Below, piece after piece: positions 1-5,447 of a DNA stretch of 5,447 bases (positions are counted from its first letter, which is position 1; each line of letters begins with the position of its first letter). The position numbers and the translations under genes are program-made. The DNA comes from an uncultured Altererythrobacter sp. Lineage in GTDB: Bacteria; Pseudomonadota; Alphaproteobacteria; Sphingomonadales; Sphingomonadaceae. The stretch is taken from the NCBI GenBank assembly GCA_938009055.1, contig CALLIO010000208.1, forward strand, positions 1-5,447, read 5' to 3'. Below the pieces are notes generated by a model, which was not told the DNA's origin, did no database searches, and worked only from the letters and a program-made list of their open reading frames with translations.

Positions 1-1
1 C

Positions 2-202
2 TCCATCGGATTTGGCGGAATATGGGCTGCGCGTGATGGCTTGCCCGTTGAAGACTATGACGAGACGCCAGTTGCTGAGCATCTGAAGGGCGATATGATC
101 GACCTCGTGATTGATATGGGCCTGGGCTCAGGACGCGCGACAGTTTGGACATGCGATCTCACCCACGGCTACATCGCAATCAATGCGGATTACCGGTCAT
201 GA
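2..202 (+). CDS. argJ: ArgJ C-terminus (bifunctional ornithine acetyltransferase / N-acetylglutamate synthase), 5' truncated
   Basis: This is the last 66 codons of ArgJ, cut by the left edge of the window; the full family protein is about 400 residues. ArgJ acts in the cytoplasm in the cyclic arginine pathway. It transfers the acetyl group from N-acetylornithine to glutamate and, in bifunctional forms, also makes N-acetylglutamate from acetyl-CoA. The visible part is the end of the beta chain; the Thr nucleophile at the autocleavage site lies outside the window. Recognition rests on the highly conserved ending ATVWTCDLTHGYIAINADYRS-stop (one residue short of this, TVWTCDLTHGYIAINADYRS, is the core), preceded by a D-G-x-G-S-G-like turn (DMGLGSGRA). 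The TGA stop overlaps the ATG of the downstream phosphatase gene, so the two are probably co-transcribed. Whether the enzyme is mono- or bifunctional cannot be told from this fragment. Confidence 0.93.
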   Translation, partial: SIGFGGIWAARDGLPVEDYDETPVAEHLKGDMIDLVIDMGLGSGRATVWTCDLTHGYIAINADYRS

Positions 203-1011
203 GCGCACTGTCCGCTCTCGACGGCGAAATCCTTGATCTGCTGAAATTCGCTTCAGAACGCTCAATCCTGCCGCGTTGGCAAAATTTGCGCGAAGGCGAC
301 GTCGAGATGAAGGGTGAGGATGATCCCGTCACCGTTGCTGACAAGGAAGTGGAAGAGTTTCTCACCGAAGCTTTGACCAAACTTGCGCCCGATGTGCCAG
401 TTGTGGGCGAGGAAGCCGTGCATGCTGACAAGAGCGTGCTGGAACGGCTTTCCGGTTCCTGTTGGATTATCGATCCCATCGATGGCACCGCCAATTATGC
501 AGAGGGCAAGGAAACCTTTGGGATCATCATTGCGCTGGCTGATGGCGGAGAGACAATTGCCGGATGGCTCTATGATCCCTTGAAGCAGCGGCTGTGCCAC
601 ACAAGGCGCGGCGAAGGCGCTTTCATCAATGGCGAGAAAATCACCGCGCGGACAACGGGGCAAGAGCCGCCCGTTACCGCCGTCAGCCGTATGTTTTTGA
701 CCGAGGAACAGGCAGCGATGGTCGATGCCAAGCTCGCCCCGCATTACACTTTGGTCGATATTCCGCGCTGCGCGGCTGAACAATATCCGCGCCTTGCATT
801 GGGCGAGAATGATATTTCGAGCTTCAAAAGGACTTTGCCGTGGGACCATGCGGCAGGCGTATTGTGGCTCAATGAAGCGGGCGGAAAAGCATGCCGATTG
901 GATGGCAGCGCATACCGCGTGGATGAGCATAACAAGCAGGATCGCGGCGGATTGCTCGGCGCATCATCGCCAGCGATCTGGGATGCATTTATGGAAAGGT
1001 TGGCGGGGTAA
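199..1011 (+). CDS. Inositol monophosphatase family phosphatase (substrate uncertain; HisN-like or IMPase-like)
   Basis: This 270-residue protein belongs to the Mg2+-dependent, Li+-sensitive FIG/IMPase superfamily, cytoplasmic enzymes that remove phosphate from small molecules such as inositol phosphate, histidinol phosphate or PAP. The metal-site motifs are present in order: DPVTVADKEVE (42-52), GEE (70-72), WIIDPIDGTANY (89-100, with D92, D95 and T97) and PWDHAAG (214-220, with D216). Length is normal for the family. The ATG at 199 is chosen because it overlaps the argJ stop as ATGA; the upstream in-frame TTG at 145 would lie deep inside argJ. There is no strong Shine-Dalgarno sequence before the ATG, which suggests translational coupling to argJ. 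Where human IMPase has Gly-Ser before an Ala-Ala pair, this protein has Arg-Cys (R190-C191). The arginine-gene neighbour does not identify the substrate, so HisN, SuhB-like and CysQ-like roles remain open. Confidence 0.9.
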   Translation: MSALSALDGEILDLLKFASERSILPRWQNLREGDVEMKGEDDPVTVADKEVEEFLTEALTKLAPDVPVVGEEAVHADKSVLERLSGSCWIIDPIDGTANYAEGKETFGIIIALADGGETIAGWLYDPLKQRLCHTRRGEGAFINGEKITARTTGQEPPVTAVSRMFLTEEQAAMVDAKLAPHYTLVDIPRCAAEQYPRLALGENDISSFKRTLPWDHAAGVLWLNEAGGKACRLDGSAYRVDEHNKQDRGGLLGASSPAIWDAFMERLAG

Positions 1012-1041
1012 GATTTACCACTCCGCCTAATTCACAACCTT
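996..1041. terminator. Inverted repeat between convergent genes, possible bidirectional terminator
   Basis: GGCGG (1002-1006) pairs with CCGCC (1023-1027), and inside it GGTAA (1007-1011) pairs with TTACC (1015-1019) around a 3-base loop. This gives a 10-bp stem with one 3-base bulge (1020-1022). A further outer arm, AAGGTT (996-1001), pairs with AACCTT (1036-1041) across an 8-base bulge. The structure overlaps the stop codons of both converging genes and fills the gap between them. Neither strand has a proper run of T after the stem, so an intrinsic-terminator role is inferred from position and structure only. Confidence 0.42.
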
Positions 1042-1360
1042 ACAATTCACCTTCAAGCCATTCTTTCAATTGGCTTTTTGGTCGTGCACCAGTCATTTCT
1101 GCCACTTTCTCGCCGCCCTTATAAAGCGCAAGATAGGGAATGCCCTGAACACCCAGTGAGCCGGGCGTATCCGGGTTCTCCATAATGTCCATCTTGGCGA
1201 TGGTGACGCTATCGGCCAGCTCATCGCTGATCTCTTCAAGCGCAGGTGCAATCATCTTGCAAGGCCCGCACCAATCCGCCCAAAAATCGACCAAAACGGG
1301 CTTTTCAGAGGCGATAACATCATCTTGCCAGCTGCTATCGGTTACGTTGACGGTTGCCAT
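1040..1360 (-). CDS. trxA: Thioredoxin 1 (TrxA)
   Basis: This is a complete, classical single-domain thioredoxin of 106 residues with no signal peptide, so it is cytoplasmic. It reduces protein disulfides, including those of ribonucleotide reductase and other reductive enzymes, and is itself recharged by NADPH-dependent thioredoxin reductase. Visible landmarks are the buried acid D25, the active site WCGPCK (30-35, redox cysteines C31 and C34), P39 in the following helix, K56, the cis-proline P75 in GIPYL, and G91. The start is supported by a GAGGAG Shine-Dalgarno sequence 8 bases upstream. The residue after the cis-proline is Tyr, where E. coli TrxA has Thr. The gene follows addA on the same strand, an arrangement I recall as common in sphingomonads. 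It may be read both from its own promoter and by read-through from addA. Confidence 0.97.
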   Translation of the reverse strand: MATVNVTDSSWQDDVIASEKPVLVDFWADWCGPCKMIAPALEEISDELADSVTIAKMDIMENPDTPGSLGVQGIPYLALYKGGEKVAEMTGARPKSQLKEWLEGEL

Positions 1361-1368
1361 GGGAATTT

Positions 1369-1374
1369 CTCCTC
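1369..1374 (-). promoter_or_regulatory. Shine-Dalgarno sequence of trxA
   Basis: Reading the minus strand, GAGGAG lies 8 bases before the trxA ATG. It is a near-consensus site at good spacing, and it fixes the start codon. It is clearly stronger than anything upstream of the two overlapping gene starts in this window, as expected for an abundant protein such as thioredoxin. Confidence 0.8.
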
Positions 1375-1393
1375 AATTTCATTTGTTGCATTC

Positions 1394-1421
1394 AATCTAG
1401 GCACAAACGCGCAATTCACAA
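1394..1421 (-). promoter_or_regulatory. Candidate sigma70-type promoter for trxA
   Basis: On the minus strand, TTGTGA (1421-1416) is followed after exactly 17 bases by TAGATT (1399-1394). Each hexamer matches 4 of 6 consensus positions, and the spacing is ideal for a housekeeping promoter. The expected transcription start would leave a short leader of about 25-30 bases containing the GAGGAG ribosome site. The call rests on motif and position in the only gap of the minus-strand group, so it is a moderate-confidence prediction. Confidence 0.4.
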
Positions 1422-1440
1422 TGTCTGCACCCGCATAGCT

Positions 1441-4400
1441 TTACTGCGCAGGGGAAAAGCCGGATTTGTGCTGCGCGAGCATTTCTGGCGGCAGTTCAAA
1501 CAGTTGCGGTGTTTGCGTGTACAAAACGCCCGCACGCACTCGTTTACCGGGATAAATCACCTCCATCGCTGCGACATAGGCTGCCATTTGCCGCAAGGTG
1601 CTTGCCGGAATCGCTTCCTGCGAGCCGGGCGGATTTCGCGCGGTTTTGTAGTCGAGGACCATCACGCCTGCGTCATCCACCAACAATCGGTCGATGGTTC
1701 CAGCCACCACCTGCCCTGCGACCACTGCGGAAAATGGCACTTCGGCCAGACCATCTTGACCAAAGATAGCCGCGAAGCTCTCCTCCGCCAGCACTTGGCA
1801 AGCATGCTGGGCCATTTCCGTCCGCTCAGCCTCGTCCACATCCTTAGCAAACTGCGCGAGCCAGGCGGTGGCTCTGTCTGCACGCTGATCAGGCGCAATA
1901 TCCGGCAAGCGTTCAAGCAAAGCGTGGATCAGCACCCCCCGCCGCGCTGCCTCGGGCGAAAACTGGCCGCGGGTTGGCGGATCAAGATCATCAGCTCCGC
2001 CCAGCTTGGACGGGGCAAGCGGACGCGGGGGCTTCGGTTCATCGCCCACAGCGCGCTTGGCCCAATCGGGTAGAATGATTGCCGGTGCCGCAGGTTGCGC
2101 CGGGGAAGCTCCATCCAGCTGGGCTCTTGTTCCCCATTCGCGTCTGCCGCCCCAAATGTTATCTTCGAGCGCCAAATCGCCCATTTGCGGCTCAATCCGA
2201 GCATACCAGCTGTCTTCTGGCGGCGGTTTGTCCTTCATACGCGGGCTGAGCGAACCGCCGATAAACAGCGCTTCTTGCGCGCGTGTCATCGCGACATAGA
2301 GCAAGCGCCAATGCTCTTGTAGCGCAGAAATGCTGGCCTCTTCATGGGCCTCAGCCACGGGGCCTGCGCGCTCTTCGCTCTTTAGTCCAGGGAGTGGAAT
2401 AGGCGCAGTATCAATCCCACCGGACACCGGATTATCGAGCGACAACTCGCCCACACTGCCCGGTTCGCCGGTGGCATCGGCAAGGATCACGATCGGCGCT
2501 TCCAATCCCTTCGATCCATGCACCGTCATCACCCGAACCAGATCCGGCGTCTCGCCCATATCGCGCTTCAGCTCGCCCTCGCCAATGTCAAACCACTGGA
2601 TGAAGGCAGCAAGGCTGGGCGTGCGCGAGACTTCAAAACTGTCCGCTGCGTTGAGCAGCTCGTCAATCGGATCGTTCGCCTCATGCCCCAAACGGCTGAC
2701 AAGTCGCTCGCGCCCCTGCCACGGGCCGACCAAAAGCCAGTTGAGCAGAACGCCCGGATTATCAAAGTCAGCACGGCCGAGCAGATCGAGCAGCTTCGCG
2801 CGTGTCTCGGTCACCAGCGGCTCGTCCAAGTCGCGCAAATGACGCCACAACGATTGTCCCTTCTCGCGCGGGACATATTTCAGGAGATCATCCTGCGTCC
2901 AACCAATGAGCGGGCTGCTGAGCAGATTTGCAAGCTCAAGATCATCGAGCGGCTGCGCAGCAAAGCGCAATGCGGCCATCAAATCCTTGACCGCCAGCGG
3001 AGCGCCTAGCCTCAACCGGTCAACACCGGCCACGGGCACGCCCCTCTTGTGCAGACGAGCAACGATCAATCCCGCCAGCTCCTTCCGACTGCGCACGAGC
3101 ACCATAATGTCGCCCGGCGTCGCTTTGCGCGGCGCGCCATCTTTCGCGAGCACATATGGCTGCGTTCCCAACGTCCATTGCGCCACTTGCTCAGCGATTT
3201 TGTCCGCCATCAGCCGGTCGTGGCGGGCAAGCCAGCCTTCGGCCTCCTCATCACTATCGTCAGCTTTATCTTGCTGATCGCGCACCGGATTCCACAAGGT
3301 CACAAGGCCCGGGCGATCCTCGCCATCATGCACGACCTCTGCATCTTTCAAACCAAATGCGCTTGGCCCAATTCCGGCAATCACCCGGTCGACCAATGCC
3401 AGCACAGTTTTGGACGTGCGGAAGGAGCGGCCCAGCTCGTAATCGCCAAGCTCGCCCTGAAATTCGCCGCGCCGCGCGGTGGCTGCGTTTTGCGAGCGAG
3501 CACGGATGGCATCGGCGACCCTGCCCTTGGCTGCTTCGAAATTCTCCGGACTCGTGCCTTGAAAACCGAAGATTGCCTGCTTGTAATCACCAACGGTAAA
3601 GACTGTGCGCGTCGCATCGCCCGATGCGCCCTCGCCTGAAAAGAAGTCATCAATCAACGCGTCGAATATTTTCCATTGCGCCGCATTTGTATCCTGCGCC
3701 TCGTCCACCAGAATATGATTGAACTGCCGATCCAGCTTGAAGCGGATCCAATCGCTCGCATCTTTGCCTTGAAGGAGTTTGGCCGCACGCTGGATCAGAT
3801 CATCGAAATCGAGCAGACCTTCGCGCGCTTTGGCCTTGCTCCAATCGGCAGCGAAACTGCGCCCGATTTCAAGCGCTAGGGTCAAAAACTCGGCAAGAGC
3901 GAGCAGGGTCTGGCGCTCTTTGGCAAAGGCGACCGCCTCTGCAATGTTCGCTTGCCACTCAGGAACTCTTGGTTCGGTCTGCGTGGGCTTCTTCATCGCC
4001 CGCGGCGTGCCCTGCTTGGTGTGAAATGCGTCATCCAAAACATTGAGCAGATGCAATCTCTTATCAGCCGATGCGGCCAACCACGGTCCCATAGAGTCCA
4101 GCATCTTCAACGCACCCTGCGTCCCCCAATCCTGCAAGACCGGCCGCATTGCGATCAGCACTTCATCGGGGAACACATCTGGCCCCAAAGCTTCAGCAAC
4201 CCAGTCCTCGCCCGCATCATCGGGCATGCCCAGCATCGCATGAACCTGCGGCTTGAGTGGACCTTGCCACGCAGCTGAGTCGCTCCACAGATCACCAAGG
4301 TTCGCGCAACGCATGACCCAGCTTCGCAGTGCATCAGGCCCCTTACGGCGCGAAAATTCCGCCACGCTGTCGAGCAATTGTGCATTGCCTTCGCGCTGCG

Positions 4401-4905
4401 CAGTGACAAGCACATCGGCTAGCACTTCGCGCGAAAGCAAATCGCGCTCGCGGTCTTCCATCGGCCTTGCGCCTGGCATGATGTCAGCCTCGCCTGGGAA
4501 ATTGGCGAGCAGCCATTGGGCAAAGGCGTGGATCGTATCAATCCGCAATCCGCCGCCCGGGCAATCGAGAACGCTGGCAAACAAAGTGCGCGCCCGCGCC
4601 TGTGTCTCAGGGCCGATGTCCGCCCCGACATAGCCCAATTCCTTGGCCAAAATCGCTGCATCGAGCCGCACCCAGCGGGCAAGCACATCATTAATGCGCA
4701 CCGCCATTTCGGCGGCCCCTGCCTTGGTGAAGGTGAGGCACAAAATGTCAGCCGGCTCCACATTCGGTTCGAGCAAAAGCCGCAAAACGCGTGCGCTCAA
4801 AACCTGTGTCTTGCCCGTTCCGGCAGAGGCTGAAAGCCAAACCGATTCTTCGGGCGTTACTGCCTTAAGCTGGTTCGATTTAAGCTCGTAAACGGCGCCG
4901 CTCAT
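1441..4905 (-). CDS. addA: AddA, helicase-nuclease subunit of the AddAB double-strand break repair complex (alphaproteobacterial type)
   Basis: This complete protein of 1154 residues is the ATP-driven SF1A helicase and nuclease subunit of AddAB. AddAB unwinds and trims double-strand DNA ends and delivers 3' single strands for RecA. Helicase motifs appear in order: Walker A SASAGTGKT (25-33), Ia CLTFTKAGAAEM (56-67), Ic IDTIHAFA (122-129), Walker B ILVDEAQDT (398-406, D401-E402), III TVGDYKQAIFGFQG (437-450), IV GRSFRTSK (492-499), V MTVHGSKGLEAP (793-804) and VI LLYVAMTRAQ (868-877). A Pro-rich linker (about 934-980) leads to a RecB-type PD-(D/E)XK nuclease with H994, GTIDRLL (D1072), LDYKT (D1085, K1087) and QMAAY (from Q1106). 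All key residues are intact, so the enzyme should be active. The ATG at 4905 overlaps the addB stop as ATGA; an upstream GTG at 4941 would add 12 residues inside addB and is less likely. A weak GGGGA lies 6 bases upstream of the ATG, so translation is probably coupled to addB. Confidence 0.97.
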   Translation of the reverse strand: MSGAVYELKSNQLKAVTPEESVWLSASAGTGKTQVLSARVLRLLLEPNVEPADILCLTFTKAGAAEMAVRINDVLARWVRLDAAILAKELGYVGADIGPETQARARTLFASVLDCPGGGLRIDTIHAFAQWLLANFPGEADIMPGARPMEDRERDLLSREVLADVLVTAQREGNAQLLDSVAEFSRRKGPDALRSWVMRCANLGDLWSDSAAWQGPLKPQVHAMLGMPDDAGEDWVAEALGPDVFPDEVLIAMRPVLQDWGTQGALKMLDSMGPWLAASADKRLHLLNVLDDAFHTKQGTPRAMKKPTQTEPRVPEWQANIAEAVAFAKERQTLLALAEFLTLALEIGRSFAADWSKAKAREGLLDFDDLIQRAAKLLQGKDASDWIRFKLDRQFNHILVDEAQDTNAAQWKIFDALIDDFFSGEGASGDATRTVFTVGDYKQAIFGFQGTSPENFEAAKGRVADAIRARSQNAATARRGEFQGELGDYELGRSFRTSKTVLALVDRVIAGIGPSAFGLKDAEVVHDGEDRPGLVTLWNPVRDQQDKADDSDEEAEGWLARHDRLMADKIAEQVAQWTLGTQPYVLAKDGAPRKATPGDIMVLVRSRKELAGLIVARLHKRGVPVAGVDRLRLGAPLAVKDLMAALRFAAQPLDDLELANLLSSPLIGWTQDDLLKYVPREKGQSLWRHLRDLDEPLVTETRAKLLDLLGRADFDNPGVLLNWLLVGPWQGRERLVSRLGHEANDPIDELLNAADSFEVSRTPSLAAFIQWFDIGEGELKRDMGETPDLVRVMTVHGSKGLEAPIVILADATGEPGSVGELSLDNPVSGGIDTAPIPLPGLKSEERAGPVAEAHEEASISALQEHWRLLYVAMTRAQEALFIGGSLSPRMKDKPPPEDSWYARIEPQMGDLALEDNIWGGRREWGTRAQLDGASPAQPAAPAIILPDWAKRAVGDEPKPPRPLAPSKLGGADDLDPPTRGQFSPEAARRGVLIHALLERLPDIAPDQRADRATAWLAQFAKDVDEAERTEMAQHACQVLAEESFAAIFGQDGLAEVPFSAVVAGQVVAGTIDRLLVDDAGVMVLDYKTARNPPGSQEAIPASTLRQMAAYVAAMEVIYPGKRVRAGVLYTQTPQLFELPPEMLAQHKSGFSPAQ

Positions 4906-5447
4906 CCCTCGTCCCCGCTCGCGTCCTGATTGCGTTCCCACTCTTCAAGCCGCATCAATTGATCATAGCTGTTGTAAGCAGGATAATCGGGGTTGAGCCG
5001 CGCGGTGAAGGGCTTTGTGCCCTTGATGTAATCCGTGATCGCATTCCTCAAAAATTCACTGTGTTTGGGAAGGAACTCTTCTGGCGTTAGACCCGTTTTC
5101 TTGCGCCCCTCTTTCACAGGCGAGGTGACATAACCAAAACTCTCTTTATCCTTGGCGAGCGACCAATATTCAAAGCCGGTCGCATTCACGTTGGGGAGTG
5201 AAAGCCCTTCAAAACCATCGCTTTCGGCAATCATGCCGAGCAGCCCCAATTGCAGCGCATAGCCTGCCTCAACCTGAGATCCAGAAGGCGGCGCGCCGGT
5301 CTTATAATCGACAATCGCAACGCTGCCGTCAGCATTGCGGTCGATCCGGTCCGCACGGCCATAAATGCGCACACCGCCCACGATCATGCTGCCTTTGATT
5401 TCGCTGCCAATCGGCACGCGCTTAGCAGCGTCCTCGCGGATTTTGCC
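4902..5447 (-). CDS. addB: AddB C-terminus, nuclease domain of the AddAB double-strand break repair complex (5' truncated)
   Basis: The reading frame runs off the right edge of the window, leaving the last 181 residues of a protein that is usually about 1000 residues long. AddB is the partner of AddA; its C-terminal PD-(D/E)XK nuclease cuts the other DNA strand at processed ends. In this fragment the nuclease signature is clear: GRADRID (30-36, D33), IVDYKTG (45-51, D47 and K49), then Q66 in ALQLGLLG. The tail ends in PDYPAYNSYDQLMRLEEWER, which I recognise from alphaproteobacterial AddB. The fragment has no cysteines, unlike Bacillus-type AddB, where a C-terminal cysteine group holds an iron-sulfur cluster. 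The stop overlaps the addA ATG. A GTG at 5417 is inside the frame and is not the true start; coding continues through it to the edge with no stop. Confidence 0.95.
   Translation of the reverse strand, partial: GKIREDAAKRVPIGSEIKGSMIVGGVRIYGRADRIDRNADGSVAIVDYKTGAPPSGSQVEAGYALQLGLLGMIAESDGFEGLSLPNVNATGFEYWSLAKDKESFGYVTSPVKEGRKKTGLTPEEFLPKHSEFLRNAITDYIKGTKPFTARLNPDYPAYNSYDQLMRLEEWERNQDASGDEG

Noticed and set aside
145..198. Earlier TTG start adding 18 residues to the phosphatase
   Set aside because: It would overlap argJ by 58 bases in another frame, and the family's N-terminus matches the ATG at 199 with its ATGA overlap.
262..930. A 222-codon open frame antisense to the phosphatase gene
   Set aside because: It lies fully inside a gene with clear family motifs, has no recognisable domain, and is explained by the GC-rich codon pattern of the sense strand.
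1354..2073. A 239-codon plus-strand open frame antisense to trxA's start and the addA 3' end
   Set aside because: It covers the trxA upstream region and the AddA nuclease domain, both well supported. Its predicted protein is Cys-, His- and Arg-rich with no family resemblance.
2330..2842. Ser/Arg-rich plus-strand open frame antisense to addA, and similar ones at 3049-3639 and 4253-4633
   Set aside because: The composition is typical of antisense shadows in GC-rich coding DNA; no motifs, and addA is continuous and intact beneath them.
4906..4941. Earlier GTG start adding 12 residues to AddA
   Set aside because: The extra residues (MGTQSGRERGRG) are just addB read in another frame; the ATG at 4905 gives the usual distance to Walker A and a 4-base overlap.
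1..5447. Search for a mobile element, CRISPR array, toxin-antitoxin pair, defence island or RNA gene
   Set aside because: By eye I found no direct repeat arrays, transposase motifs, tRNA-like folds or small coupled genes. The window is filled by five housekeeping genes. AddAB does attack foreign linear DNA, but it is a core repair complex and not a new defence system.

Overview
The window looks like an ordinary stretch of alphaproteobacterial chromosome. The protein sequences, and the gene order addB-addA-trxA beside argJ, fit Sphingomonadales, most likely an Erythrobacter-like member. This placement rests on recognising the families and their arrangement, not on a database search. The DNA is moderately GC-rich and almost entirely coding. 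I see no mobile elements, CRISPR repeats, tRNA or rRNA genes, and no sign of horizontal transfer.

The layout is two converging gene groups. On the plus strand, the last 66 codons of argJ (arginine biosynthesis) overlap by 4 bp the start of a 270-residue inositol-monophosphatase-family phosphatase (199-1011). On the minus strand, reading leftward from the right edge, are the C-terminal 181 codons of addB, then complete addA (4905-1441, again a 4-bp ATGA overlap), then after an 80-bp gap trxA (1360-1040). The groups meet in a 28-bp gap at 1012-1039, where an inverted repeat overlaps both stop codons and may act as a two-way transcription end.

AddA and AddB together form the AddAB helicase-nuclease. 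It resects double-strand DNA ends and prepares them for RecA-mediated recombination; it is the alphaproteobacterial counterpart of RecBCD. Both proteins here keep intact PD-(D/E)XK nuclease motifs, and AddA also carries a complete set of SF1A (UvrD/RecB-type) helicase motifs. The overlap suggests that the two subunits are made in a coupled way. TrxA is a classical cytoplasmic thioredoxin with its own Shine-Dalgarno sequence and a plausible promoter in the gap after addA, so it is probably expressed at least partly on its own.

I found no convincing undescribed system. The points most worth a second look are the convergent hairpin, the variant residues in the phosphatase and thioredoxin, and the absence of cysteines in the AddB C-terminus.
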